A stretch of 64,000 bases of DNA, taken from positions 744,001 to 808,000 of the forward strand of contig OZ017761.1 in NCBI GenBank assembly GCA_963969365.1, given 5' to 3'. Under the pieces are notes generated by a model. That model saw only the letters and a list, made by a program, of their open reading frames with translations. It did not search any database and was not told the DNA's origin. This document shows, one piece after another, positions 34,901 to 46,019 of the stretch; within the stretch, counting starts at the first letter, position 1, and each line of letters begins with the position of its first letter. The translations under genes were made by a program, and so were the position numbers. This DNA comes from Asterochloris sp. CNOR1. Lineage: Eukaryota; Chlorophyta; Trebouxiophyceae; Trebouxiales; Trebouxiaceae.

Positions 34901-35217
34901 GCGCTGCTGGCTGGTGTCTGCTTGACTGATGCAGCTGGCTGGTGGTCTCAGATCCAGCCCTCAAGCTCTCCAGATAACCCCCACAAGTGCAATCCATGCA
35001 GGATGAGGTGGATGATGAGTACAACATGGTGGAGGAAGAGGCTGAATTTGACCTTGAGAACCTGCCCAGTAAGTGGTGGGAAGACTTGCCAGGAGAGGAC
35101 ATTCTCGGCAGCCTTACCAGGCAAAGGGAAGAACAGATGGCGAGCCAGATGGTGGGCCTCTCTGTCAATGAGGTTGGACTCGACATTGATGAAGATGAGG
35201 ATGAGGATGAGGATTAG
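25965..35217 (+). CDS. Large acidic protein, family not recognised
   Basis: A chain of plus-strand exons ends at TAG 35217. Clear members: 25965-26119 (KLPAASARTSLKRKRQ, then GRSLLEELIGKEEIWDSDD), about 26690-26880 (AKWRPDGTIDDSLFDTSPR), about 28217-28328 (ENKALFDRFGVPSDLLLQDL), about 28686-28820 (KLSDIGASFDAEGGPDYL), about 29695-29808, 30384-30490 (HWMADIMGELEDEDDG), about 31521-31605, 32341-32495 (DIYGDLDPFAEEEEDWDPL), 33202-33340, 33690-33820, about 34027-34215 (MIRFKGRLMPYDDYV), 34617-34676 and 35002-35217 (PSKWWEDLPGEDILG, acidic end). The basic, Ala/Ser-rich first exon could be part of an organelle transit peptide, but the start codon was not found. Nearly every intron carries an echo of a neighbouring exon. 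An organelle or nucleic-acid-related role is only a guess. Confidence 0.6.
28794..28981 (+). repeat. 94-bp tandem duplication of an exon end plus intron start
   Basis: 28794-28887 and 28888-28981 are adjacent 94-bp copies, about 86% identical by eye (13 mismatches, no gaps). Each begins GACGAGGAG inside the coding exon and ends TTCAG. The donor GGTGAGG of copy 1 reads GATGAGG in copy 2. Confidence 0.93.
30088..30421 (+). repeat. Exon echo, 290 bp upstream of exon 30384-30490
   Basis: GCCTGCAGGTTCATGCAG...TGGATGGCTGACATCATGG at 30088-30131 mirrors the real acceptor and exon start at 30378-30421 (GCCTGCAGGTTCACGCAG...TGGATGGCTGATATCATGG). CCCTGCAAGGGTTGT is also repeated between them (30159 and 30315). 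Confidence 0.88.
32255..32395 (+). repeat. Exon echo, 76 bp upstream of exon 32341-32495
   Basis: CTGCTGTGCTGGCTGACGCA at 32255 mirrors TTGCTGTGTAGGCTGACATA at 32331. Similarity runs on through GAGCAGGA.ATGGA to CTTGGACCCC. The real copy has the AG acceptor (GTAG) where the echo has GCTG. Confidence 0.8.
33064..33240 (+). repeat. 95-bp tandem echo of acceptor plus exon 33202-33340
   Basis: 33064-33144 and 33159-33239 align without gaps for about 76 bp at roughly 80% identity, covering intron end, CAG acceptor and exon start (AATGCATGCAGAGGAGGAGC against AATGAATGCAGAGGAACAGC). Confidence 0.88.
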
Positions 35218-35626
35218 CCTTGTACAACTTGATGACATCAGGATTTTGGAGACTCTCAGTGCAGTGCAACACAGGAATGAAAGTAGCCTAGAAGGTCAGC
35301 AGCCCTACGCGCTACCAACTTGCCTGACACAATCAGCAACTTCCCACATCAGGTGAGCAGCAACTGCAATGACCTCGATCGTCAAGGAGCCATCATGTGA
35401 AGATGACTTTGCTGGGACTGGCTGCCCTGCTGCCCACTCCAGGCTGTTGTGCCTGTGCCTGCGGGAGTCCTGAGCCCCTCTCGCCTTTAACCCAGGAAAA
35501 AGATCTTCCATGATGATCCTGCTGTGCTGGCGTCCAGAGGGCTACCTGCCCAGGGAGCCAGTCCATTAGTGACCGGCTTCTGGATGTCCTGCAGACTCTA
35601 GTCCCTTAAAGAAATCAGCCTTCGCC
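35218..35626. other. Spacer between the acidic gene and metallothionein
   Basis: Holds the 3' untranslated region of the acidic gene and the upstream region of the metallothionein gene. No TGTAA, no clear TATA and no recognisable metal-response element were seen. Confidence 0.4.
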
Positions 35627-35945
35627 ATGACGTGCTGCCCCCCTGGCCAGTGCAAGTGCACTGCTGGCAACTGTGGCTGCGGCGCTGAATGCAGGTGGGT
35701 TCTCTGAACAGGCGCAATTACACTGCATCAAGCCTAGATGTGATTCTTGGGGGCCTCCATCGTCGATCTGCCCTCTGCGATGAGGTCATTGATTGTCAAG
35801 TGTCAAATTCACCTCTCTGCTGTGCAGCTGCAAGGAGTGCGCTACCCACAAGGGCACCCCCTGCTCCTCTTGCAAGGATTCATGCAACTGTGGCGCCAAC
35901 TGTGCCTGCGCAGACAGCTGCCAGTGCAAGACCTGCAAGGCCTGA
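35627..35945 (+). CDS. Metallothionein, 61 aa, 18 cysteines
   Basis: Two exons (35627-35694 and 35828-35945, joined at phase 2) encode a 61-residue Cys-rich protein starting MTCCPPGQCKC and ending CQCKTCKA. Cysteines are at 3, 4, 9, 11, 16, 18, 22, 24, 27, 35, 38, 42, 44, 48, 50, 54, 56 and 59, mostly as CxC pairs. There are no aromatic residues and only one His. Metallothioneins bind Zn, Cu or Cd through such thiolate clusters in the cytosol, buffering or detoxifying metals. Both exons are shorter than the usual ORF cut-off. The two halves repeat the same seven-Cys pattern. TGTAA follows 78 nt after the stop. The family assignment rests on composition and Cys spacing and is strong; the metal is unknown. 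Confidence 0.93.
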
Positions 35946-36023
35946 GCTTTGAGCTGCCATTGAGACACCGCGACCGTGCCCTTGCATGCCTGTATAACAG
36001 ATGAACCCAGAACTGTGCATGTA

Positions 36024-36028
36024 TGTAA
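36024..36028 (+). terminator. TGTAA polyadenylation signal (metallothionein)
   Basis: TGTAA lies 78 nt after the metallothionein stop and only about 17 nt before the stop codon of the converging saposin-B gene at 36045. Confidence 0.7.
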
Positions 36029-36044
36029 AGATGTTGGGTTTCTG

Positions 36045-39000
36045 TTACAGCTCAGATTCAAGATCAGGCCCCTTTTGTTCTGTTGTGCTCTTTGTGCCAA
36101 ACAGCCCTTTGGCCATGTTGAAGGCGCTTGATAAGCCTTCCTTTGCTGCAGCACTTGCCGCCTGCAGATAGAACACCATGTTCAGCTTATCATACACAGT
36201 CATGCAGGCGACAACACATCTGCAGACGACTAGGACCCTCATGTTGCATCAATACCCAGTTCTACACTGTGTCCAAAAACAAAAATCTGCAGCCCATATC
36301 GACAGCAGCACTCACAACTCCCTAATGTGGTGTCAGTTGGATGAGGCCCACCCCAAGCTGCTCGGGGGACTGGCCCGCAGGGTCCTCACTGGCGTTAAAG
36401 CAGGGAACTCTGGCACACACAGGAGCATTGACCATCAGTAGTCAAGTCACCTGTGCGGCGTCAGACAGCTTGCTGGCACCCGCCCCCAGCTGCTGGGTGA
36501 GCTTGCTTGTGCTGTCGCCGCCCCCAGAGGCATCGCTGATGCCCTCCCAGTCTGCATCATCGTCCTCCTCCATGTCTCCTGACTCTGCAGGCAGTGGCGC
36601 CAGTCATGCGCCTGCTGCAGACAGGCAGCAACACTGCTGCAACAGAGACGCAGCTTTTGGTGCTGAGAGCGGCTACGTCAGCAAAGAGCCCTCCTGCGAA
36701 GGCTGTGTCCTGAGCATTGGCAGGAGCGTGCGGGGTCCAGTGCATGGTCTGCTGATCCTGCATTGCACAGGCAGCCCGCCTTTCAGACGCTGCATCTGCA
36801 GGAGGGCATCCCACTGTGAACATGCTGCCCGCTGGGCAGCAGTGACCCTGATTCTGCAGCTGCAGTGTGTGCGTTGCCAACTACCTGCACCCTGAAACAC
36901 ATCTGGCTAGCGCCCTCAGCATGTAGCCGTGCAGCTTCAGACTAGGTACGGCACCGCATAGGGCTGGCATTGGAGCCGATGCCCTACCTGCCCCCGTGCA
37001 ATGCAGTCTGAGGTGGGACACCCACCCACCAGCTGGCTGCAGTGCAGCTTCAGAGTCAGCAAATTGCCACACCTGACATGGCCATGTACTTCTTCATTGC
37101 CGAGTCGCGGTCATAGATCTCCCCGCCCATTCCTGAAGCCTGTATGGCAGGTGGAGGCCAGGTCATGCACCAGCAACAGCCTCAATGGCTCCCAGCTGTA
37201 ACTGCTTGTGACTCGTCCAAATGGGCCGAACCTTGCAGCAGGCAGTCATTGGCAGGTGTCCCTGCCACGCCAGCTGCTTGCACATAAATAGCCTTTGTTC
37301 CCCTAGCTTGCCTATTTGCCCGAGCGAGGACACACAACAGCATGCTCAGGCTGGCAGCATGCACACCAGTGCTGCTCACAAAAGGTGCCAGTCCACAGTC
37401 CTCCTGTCCACCCCTGGCGACGGCTGCTCCCAAGTCTGTCTCCTGATGTACAACTCACCTTCATTCCAGCCAGCATTTTCTGCATCTCGGCTTCCTTTGA
37501 GTCCATGGCCTGGAATTCCGGGCCCGGCTTGCGGTCCCGTGGCAAGGGCGGCACCTTGCCCCGACAGCTCCGTGTCAACTCCTGGCACAGCCACTTAGTC
37601 AGCTGAGCCCTGTTCATGTGGCCCTGCATAGGGAGCACCAAGGGGGCACATGTCAAGCAACCTCCAGGGAGTCTGCTCATGTGCAGCCAGCTCCTGAGAC
37701 AGCACAGAGCCTCTGCAGGCCGCAGACGTCACAAATGGGTACAGGGGCGGAAGCAGCTAAGAGACCCTGCCCTTGTACTGGGATTGGAGCAGCTGAAAAG
37801 AGGTATAGAGATGATCTGGTGAGAGATGCGGGGCATGGGCTAGATACAATGTGTGGGAGGGCCAGCAGCCCTTCATGCCCCCAGTGCAGCCCACCTCAGA
37901 CGGTCCACCCTCCCCAGCGCCTCTGCTTGACACAAGTCCGGGTGAAGCCAGGCATCTCTCAGCCATCCCCGCAGCGCAGAAGACTTGGTGCGCAGCCTTG
38001 CAGTGCCCACCTGCGACAGCGCCTGTGCCAATCCACGAGCTCCCAAAGACCCTTCCTTGGCCCTTCGGCATGGGGCCTGCCGGCCTCAGTCGAGTTGCCT
38101 TACACAACACCTCTCACTCAATACACACCGACTTTGCAGGTCTGCCAGCCGTTCAGGGCGTGCCCAGCATCCAGCATGTGGCACAGCCCACCCTTGGGGG
38201 AGCTGCTTCCCAAAGTGCCTGCTCCCAGCGCCCCTGCTGCATATGACAGATGCCCAAGCCTCTCCGGCACAGCCCACCCCTGTCAGCCCACCTTCCACAG
38301 CGCCTCCGCCACGTCTGTGTCATGGTCCCCCAGCACCTCCCCGGCTGCACGCACCAACGTCTTGCACTCGCTGCTGCTGTCGCAGTGGGACAGCTGCCCC
38401 ATGTCCACCACCTTCAGCTTGGCGCCGTCCTCTTGGAGATCCAGCCTCGCTAGCCACTCCCCTGCCTCGCTGGAGGGGTCGGTCAGCTTTTCGATCAGCT
38501 CGATGACCTTGAACTCATCCAGCTGCAGGCAGAACAGGGCGTCTCATGACCTATAAAAGCTGATTAGGGGAGCTGGCAGGACACCAGGTTGCCCCCCCAA
38601 AGGGGTGCGTCAGCTTTTGGAACTATTGACGGCTGCAAACGGGTCCAGCTGCATGCAGAGCAGGTAGACTACGTAAGAGCCATGTCCTGCCTGCTTGTGC
38701 ACTTGGCCACTAGGCTGCCCTGCTGGAGGTCTCAGCGCTTGTGATGACTGCAAACTCCTCCAGCTGTGGGGCATAGCAGGCAGGGCGGTCAGCAGGCTGT
38801 GTGTCAGGCCCCTGAAGCAAGCTGGGTACCATGTGTCTGATCATTATGGGCTGCACACCCGCGCCAAGAGCAAGCAGCGAAATGGGCAGAGATGACACCT
38901 GGACGTCCCTTATTGAAGCCAGGGTTGCAGCGATGGGGACAGCCTGTGATCATGCACAAACTGCCATCAACAGCTGTGCTGGCGGCAAGGGCATCATGCT

Positions 39001-39377
39001 TTTCACCTAAAGGCATGTCTGTGCTGTAGCAGGCAAGCTGGCCCTTTCAGCTGACAGTAGACTCGAGGGTTCAAGGCACACTTTGATGGGAACACGGGGC
39101 AGATGCGTCTTTCTGGCACTTTGAGGGATGGCCCTTGCGGAACTCCATTGATGACATGGCTGACCTTCTTGCCAGGCTTGAGCTGCTCCCGCATGGTCTT
39201 CACCTCCCGGATGGCATGCTTGGCAATGGCCTCACAGACCTGGCATTTGATGTACTTGACATCGGACTTGACTGCTTTGGCAGCTGGCTTGGCTGCAGGG
39301 CCACCAAACTGGCCCTGGACAGTGGCAGTGCAGATGAGCACCGCCAACAGCAGCAGCAGTCGTTGCAGGCTGGGCAT
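36045..39377 (-). CDS. Saposin-B domain, plant-type ER luminal protein
   Basis: Six exons (39165-39377, 38292-38522, 37459-37623, 37073-37139, 36451-36584, 36045-36161) join in phase into 308 aa, the same size as the plant saposin-B protein of the Arabidopsis At4g29520 type (about 306 aa). It begins with a signal peptide (MPSLQRLLLLLAVLICTATVQG). YIKCQVCEAIAKH follows, then DEFKVIELIEKL, then SSECKTLVRAAGEVLGDHDTDVAE, WLCQELTRSC, SKEAEMQKMLAGM, IYDRDSAMKKYM and an acidic EEDDDADWEG stretch. Six Cys fit disulphide-bonded saposin helices. The C-terminus ESEL resembles, but is not, a K/HDEL retrieval signal. The molecular role is unknown; secretory-pathway location follows from the signal peptide. 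ATG 39377 directly precedes the hydrophobic core. Confidence 0.9.
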
Positions 39378-39795
39378 ACTGATCAAATGTATCGGGCTGC
39401 CTCACTGGCCTGAGGATGCAGGTCAGGCGGGCAGATCCCCAGAAGGAAAGGGCACTGCCAGGCCACAGCTTTTTGGTGGCATGCAGGCAGCTGGTGGCTT
39501 GCACATCCAGCAATGGCCTGTCTACCCCAAAAGTAGTCATGCTAGAGCATCTCATGCCAGACTTGGAAGCAGGCGATGGAGGCTGCTGTGCCAAAGGCCC
39601 GATGCCAGTGAGCCGTGATTTGAGCTGAGATTGGGCAGATTGCAGCACTAGAATGCTCGGCTTCATGTTGCAGAGGACCAACCTGCAACAGAGTCCCATT
39701 GCTGTGACGTGCCATGGGGCCAGGGGTGAGGCTCCTGTGTGTTGCTTCACATGTCTCCTGTGTGCCGCTGCTCTGACAACCTTGTGCAAATGCAG
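39378..39795. promoter_or_regulatory. Short divergent region between the saposin-B gene and the CPBP gene
   Basis: The saposin-B start (minus) and the first exons of the CPBP protease (plus) are back to back within a few hundred bases, so the promoters probably overlap. An ATG at 39653 (MLGFMLQRTN) could be the CPBP start but could not be joined in phase. Confidence 0.4.
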
Positions 39796-41342
39796 GTTTG
39801 TGGCGCAGACAACCATTGTTGTGCTGTGTGCAACTCTGCCACTGTCCCTGGGAGGTCAGCAATGTGCGCATCATGCAGGCTGCATCAGAGTTTCCTATTT
39901 TGTATCATCGTAAGAGCGTTGTGCAGGCGCCACCATAGCTTCACTTGTCAAGGGCACACCATGGCAGCAGTTTCCAGCATCTGAACAGGTGAGACCACCT
40001 TAGGTTGTGCATCTATCTCCTGTCTTGGCTGGCAGCCCAGACTGATTGGGCTCCAGCTCCATCCCGCTGTCGAGCAGGGCTGAGCAGGTCACACTGTGTC
40101 TGTGCCAGGCACTTCGTGTGCTGTACGCACTCAAGTGCTTCACAGGATTCAAGCCAGGCTCAACAACTCAACATGCGGTGCTGCAGGCTGCAGTGTTTGC
40201 TGCCAGCAAGGCCTGTGAGCTTGCCTTAGAGCTGATCGTCTTCAGGAGCATGCTGGGACAGTATGGGTGGAGCCTGCAAAAACAGTAGGCCATTCACCCT
40301 GCCTCATTACTTGACCATGTGCCAGCAGATTGCAGGAGTCAAAGCTTCTGTCTCGTACTCATTTGTCTAGCAGCCGCTTCCTGTGCCCTCACAGACTTAC
40401 ACTCTCTGACCAATGCTTACTTGTTCCGGCAGGTTCAAATTCAAGGTCACGCCACAGTCCATCGGCCTGACCCTGAGTGCAGTGGTCACAGTGTTCTGCG
40501 GCAACCTTCTGCTCAGGCAACTGCTGGGTACACCGCCCTCAGCCAGCACAGGCAAGGTTGCCTAGTGACCTCATCAGTGGTTGTGAAGCAGAGCTGTCAC
40601 CGTGTTTGCATGGATGCAGCAGCTGCACTTGCAGCTGAAAAAAAGGCAATATAGCACAGCTGCACCTTGCCAGTGCTGCAGCAATCTGGTTGGCACGTCC
40701 AGCAACGCAACTCAGATGCCTCCTGCGCCTCACACATTCCCAGCAGTGCATTGTAGTGACGGCCCAGTCACCTCAGGTGCCTGCACGCCAAGCTGCTGGC
40801 TTTGCAGCACCCCTCAGTGACTGCTGGGCCCTGCAGCGCAGGCCCGCAGCCTGCTTATGGGTGGCAACGTCTCCGCGCTAATTGCCCTGACAACTGTCGC
40901 CGCGCTGCTGGCCCCTGTGGCCGAGGAGCTGCTTTATCGGGGCTTCCTGCTGCCCTCCCTGAGCAGGGCAATGCCCAAGGCTGGCGCGGTGAGCTGCTGC
41001 TGCGTCTTAGGATCTGCCAGGTCTGGGCTGCCCAGCCAGTCAGCTGCAAAGAATACGAACAGGGCCAATTCGTTGCATGAATCAGCAGCAGCGGTGTGAA
41101 GACTGCAGGGCACTATACTCAGCCATTGAATGCATGCCCTGCCCTGTGTGCAGGTGCTGCTGAGCTCTGCCGTGTTCAGCGCAACGCACTTTTCTGCGCG
41201 CGACTTCCCCGCCCTGCTGCTGCTGGGGTGCTGCCTGGGCATCGCCACGGTCGCAGACGATGGCAACCTGGCAGCACCTCTGGGGGCGCATGTGCTGTAC
41301 AACGGCCTGCTCCTGGCTGGACTGGCTGCCAACAGCAGGTAG
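39796..41342 (+). CDS. CPBP-family (CAAX/Abi) intramembrane metalloprotease
   Basis: Secure exons 40109-40266, 40433-40556, 40842-40988 and 41154-41342 join in phase. An upstream membrane-segment exon near 39796-39858 (QTTIVVLCATLPLSL) is probable but its joins are not solved. The CPBP catalytic motifs are present: PVAEELLYRGFLLPSL (EExxxR), VFSATHFSARDFPAL (FxxxH) and GAHVLYNGLLLAG (HxxxN). Several hydrophobic helices, such as IGLTLSAVVTVFCGNLLL, surround them. Family members in plants include chloroplast membrane proteins as well as the ER CAAX prenyl protease 2; this copy lacks features that decide between them. The protein ends at TAG 41342 just after the last helix. The N-terminus, and so the targeting, is unresolved. 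Confidence 0.85.
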
Positions 41343-41996
41343 CTCCCTGGCGGCGAGGCTTTGCCTCCGTGAAAGCCTCTTGTAGTGCAGCCGCGCCAGT
41401 AGATTCCGATGCATCCAGTCAGGTGCTCACCAGTAAGCAGCTCAATTTGAACTGCGAACAGGTTCCCCCGAACTTCAGGTCACTCACTCTGACCTTGATA
41501 TGGTAATGTGAAAGGGTTCACTTGAATTCACTGTGGCATAGGCAAACCTGACTCCATTGAGCTAAAACAATAAACTCGTGGGTCTCAGAGCTGGCCACGT
41601 CGGCCTAGGTCAACAAGATTGAAGTACAAGTGGCTTGACCTCTCGATTCGACACTTACGGTGCTGCAAAGCGCACAGGGAGAGCAGCAACTTGCTATCGT
41701 GCAAACTTGTCTTGGCAGACGGGATCCTCCGTCTGCAGCAGGCGCATCTTAAGCCCTATTCGAGCTTGATCGGAGCCACAAGTAAGCACCCAGGCTGGCT
41801 GAAGCCGCCCTTCAATGGGGCTGCAGAGCTGTGTCCAGTGCAAGCACTAGGCAACGCGGCAGTACAAGTTGCAGTACATGCCCGCTGGCTCTTGGCTGGC
41901 TCTATTGCTGTTGTGCACAGCAGCATGCATCGACATAACTACAAGCCGACCACAGCAGTGCGCTGACTGCCGGTGTTGCTGCTGCAGAGGCGACGC
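41343..41996. other. Spacer between CPBP and bZIP genes
   Basis: About 650 bp with no supported exon. It holds the CPBP 3' region and the bZIP promoter or leader. CTGCTGCAG just before the bZIP ATG may be the acceptor of a leader intron. Confidence 0.4.
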
Positions 41997-44900
41997 ATGC
42001 ACAACATGGAGTTCCAAGTGCCAGACATGTCCAAGGCCCCTTCAGATCTCATGCTGCGCATGAACAGCATGACCGGCCTCGGGGCGGAGCACAACCCGCT
42101 CATGTCCACAGACTTCATATTTGGCGACAAAGCGGATGCTGCACTCCCGCACTTTGAGAGGGAGCCTCAGGACGAGGTCAGCATGGGCCTGCCTGACTTA
42201 GACACCCACTGGGATGCAGAATTAGTCAGCTTAAGTGCTGACTTAGGCTTGTCCCAGCAAGCTTGCTAACGTCAGGCACTACAACCCAGCACTACACTTC
42301 CGCCAGGCCCTTTTGCTGGCTGTCCAGTGTCTCTGGCAGCACACTGCTGGTGAGCTGGACCATCACTCCTGCTTCCTGCCCCTGCAGGTGGCCATTGTGC
42401 CACTGGCTGCTGGCAGCAAGCCCCCTGTCATGGGCAGCAGCCTGGACCTGGACTGGGGCAGTCGCAGCAGCAGCCTGGACCAGACCCCCCAGCTGCAGTA
42501 CGGCTTGATGCAGGTGCGGTACACTGGGGCCAGTGGCTGAGTGGCTGGGCATGCTGGGGCGTGTGTGGCATTTGCCCCTGGCTCAATCTGCAACGTCTTT
42601 GCTGCCATTGGTATCCTGGATGCTGCTCCTGGTCTGGCCGTGTGCTCTGAACTCGTCTTGACTTGAGCAGATGCAATACAGTCATACGCCATGTGAACAT
42701 GCAAAGTGCTCCATGTTTGCTTGACACACCTGAGCAGGAATGACATAGTGCAGGGATGACCTCCCATCTGCTGATGCAGATGAAGTCCCCATTTGCGATG
42801 CCCTTCCAGTCGAGCTCTCTGGAGAGTGCCTTTACTTTTGCACCTGCCCAGCCCAGCAGCAGCAGCTCGGGGCACAAGGAGGTCTCTAACTCTGGGCCAG
42901 CAGCCCCCCAGCACCCCATGGAGCAGGAAGAGGTGAACATCCATTTCCCAAAGGGCATCGGGATTTGTCAGCTGCACACGTGGCTGCGCGGCAGCTAAGT
43001 GCCGTGATGACTTATATCAATTATTGAGCTCAGTTGTCCCCAGCCAATGGCTGAGCATGCTGTGAATGTCGATTGCAGGCCCTCGATGCACTGTGGCTTT
43101 TTGGCATAGCAACGCTCTCTCACTTTCAGCCACTGCCTGCCTGCAGGCCCCTGCTGGCAGCAGCTCAGGAGAGGATTCTGACGCAGAGCCTGAGGACGAT
43201 GTGGACTTTGACAACAGTGAGGAGTATGCCAGCAGGAAGCAGGAGTCCAGGGCTACAGGGATGGCATCCCGTCGCAGTGGGAGGAAGAGGAAAGCAGGGC
43301 CCTCAGAGGGCGTGGTGAGTCTGAAGCAATCGCAGCCTGCATGCGCATGAGCGTGCCTGACAGCAGTCATGCTGGATCAGCTTGCCAGCCCAGGGTGCAG
43401 GCCCCGCTTTGTGGGCATTGCTGCCAGCTGCTTTGGCTTGCTGGGGCCCACATGCTGGCCAGCTGTTCGCAGGGGCAGGATTCTTGACCACGATTGATCG
43501 CATCAGGCGCAGGACCGATGAGCTGTGCTGTCCTGCCACAGTCTGCCACCTGCCTCTGTGCTGAAGCCCACGCCCACGTCAGCATGAGTTAGCAGCTGCT
43601 CAGCAGCCATCACAGCTGGCTGGCCTCTGCTGCCTCAGGGGTCCACACCCCTCCTGCCACATGCAGTAGGTACTGCTCAGTCCCCCAACCCCTCCTGATC
43701 TTTCCTGCTGGTGCTGCTGCAGGCCAAGCAGAGGAAGAAGGTGGGGCGTCCCATCACCTACAATGGGGATCCAAACTCGCCCAACCTGACAGAGGAGGAA
43801 CGTCGTAAGGTGAGCACCAGTCTCTGCTGGCTGCAATGAGCTTGCCAGGCTTGTTGAGTGCTGTGGTGCTTGGTAGATTTGCATGCAGATGTGCTGATTG
43901 GCTGCCTTGCTGCCGTTGCTGCTGTAACAGCAGCCAGTGACTGTCAGCGGCTGCCGCTGCTTTCCTGACTAGTATAGTAGTGCTGAATTGTGGGGCAAGC
44001 GCTGCTGCTGGCAGGAGTGCCTCCTGCTTGGCAGCTGGTGCTGTCGTCTCAGTGCACAGCAGTGGGGAGCTCAATGGTGGAGGCCTCCCCACCCTGACCT
44101 GCAACCCACCAGTGGCCCCCCAACAACCAATCAACACCCTGCTCTGCAGGTCAAGCGGCGCATCGCTAACCGCGAGAGCGCGCGGCGGGTACAGCAGCGG
44201 CGCAAGGAGATCATCGAGGACCTCCAGATAAAGGTAGGTGCCACATGAACATGTGGTCAGACCTGCCCACAGAACGTGTATGAGGCTGTACATCAACAGC
44301 TGCTCACACTTGTGCGTGCCCTTTGCATGCAAACAGCCTGACGAGGGCACCTCCGCTTGCCTGCCCCACATGCCTATCCACTTTGTCTGCCTGCCGGCCT
44401 GCAGTTGCATCACCATGCTGTGTAGCTGCTGCTGTCGCATGATTTCACATAAGAATGACAGGGGACCTGCAAATCTTTCCCCCCACCTGTTGGCTGACGC
44501 ATCCATTCTTGCCTCTGTCTGCAGTTGCAGCATGAGCAGAGCCACTACCGCCAGCTGATGTCCCACCTGGCCACAGTCGAGAAGGAGAAGGAGGCTCTGG
44601 GGGCTCAGGTGGGCAGCTGTCCGCGCCGATGGATGGATGTTGCTGCACCTTGTGCCACGCATGTTCCCTGTAGGTGGCACCTGCGCTGTGTGCTGCCTGC
44701 CTTCCGATATGTCGAGTCCTTCCAGAGACCTGTGTCAACAGTTTGCTGTCAGCCCTCTTCACTCCCCTGTAGGTTGAGGCAGCTCAGTCCCAGTGGACCC
44801 GCCACGTGGCAGATAACCGCCGCCTGGTGGCAGAGGTGCAGCAGCTGCGGGAGCAGTATGAGCGCAGGCATGGGCACCTGCCCCAGCTGCCAACCAGCAG

Positions 44901-45532
44901 CATCACGACAGCGGCCGCTACCGCCCCCCTGACGACAGAGCTGCTGATGCCCAGCAACCTGGCGCAGCCATGCGCTGTAGCTCCCTCGATGTCTGTTGCT
45001 CCCGGCCGGCCCCGCGAGGTGACCGTGAAGATCGAACCTTCTAGGGCGCCTGTGGTGGCCAGCCAGGCTGCCGCGCCAGCTGAGGCGCCTGCCAGCCAGG
45101 GGACGGGGCCCAGCAAGGCCGCCAGCGCCGCCCCAGACTTCTCCTCACTCCTGCTCAACAGGTAATTTCCTGCGCAGCCTCGCTGCTCACTCCGCATGCT
45201 GTTGGCTTAAGCTGTGCACAAGCCTGCCAGCCACAGCGTGCCTGGTAGCCTGTAGATTTGCTGCGCAAGTGCAGCCTGCCCGTCTTCGCTTAGTCAGCTC
45301 TGCAACTCAATATGTCCTGGGCTGAGGTTCTGCATGCCTGCCCTGCAGCCGACCCACGGTCACCTCTGGTGCCAGCCTCCAGACAAATGGGCCCTCCCTG
45401 GGTCCTCTCGCTTCTGGAATGCACTCCTGCGCCGCTGCCAGCCACCACCTGCTCGAGATGTCTGCCACGCGAATGCCGTCCCTGAACGCAAGCATGTGCC
45501 TGGACGACTTCCTCACTGCTGTGATCGCCTGA
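41997..45532 (+). CDS. bZIP transcription factor with variant basic region
   Basis: Nine exons (41997-42176, 42388-42513, 42780-42932, 43147-43314, 43723-43809, 44150-44233, 44525-44608, 44773-45161, 45349-45532) give 484 aa in one frame. The N-terminal half is acidic and Ser-rich (SSGEDSDAEPEDDVDF), a likely activation region, followed by a basic KRKAGPSE and KQRKKVGRPITYN stretch. The basic region is VKRRIANRESARRVQQRRKE, then IIEDLQIKL. Heptads at Leu 0, 14 and 28 and Val 21 continue over three exons to EVQQLREQYERR. Spacing from the Asn to the first zipper Leu is canonical, but Gln replaces the invariant Arg. It should be a nuclear DNA-binding dimer. ATG 42006 is an alternative start. The end is TGA 45530-45532, with TGTAA 116 nt later. 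Confidence 0.93.
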
Positions 45533-45648
45533 AGTGTTCATCAAACTTCTGATCCTACCTGCCTGGCCAGCCAGGCACATATCACCAACCCACCATAGAC
45601 CTGGCTGCATCTGCAAGCTTGCGCAGACAGCCTGCAAGTCAACTTGGT

Positions 45649-45653
45649 TGTAA
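45649..45653 (+). terminator. TGTAA polyadenylation signal (bZIP)
   Basis: GGTTGTAATG lies 116 nt past the bZIP stop. Confidence 0.6.
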
Positions 45654-45778
45654 TGCTGGCCCCCTTCATTGCATGGTGCAATTAGGAAGCTTCCTCCTCT
45701 GCTTTGCTTCTCCCACAAGGACAGATGCACTCACCGCAATGTCATGGTCCCTTAGAAGGCAGCTTGTTGTCATCTCTC

Positions 45779-45798
45779 TGTGTGTGTGTGTGTGTGTG
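45779..45798. repeat. (TG)10 microsatellite
   Basis: An uninterrupted TG run in the tail-to-tail spacer between the bZIP and pyruvate carrier genes. Confidence 0.95.
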
Positions 45799-46019
45799 AA
45801 CCTTGCAATAAGAACCCTCCTGAGTGCTGAGCACATGAACCTTAGCACCTGTTGCCTCCACAATTATGGCCTTGTGACCCATACCCAAGCTTGGCGGTGA
45901 AGGCACTTTTGCATACCTCTTTAAATCACAACACAGATGCCAGTGCTGGCTTCATCATGCATCCTCAAGTGTACAGTACAAGTAGACTGCATACTGGTGA
46001 CCAGTACCCTCTCCACTGG

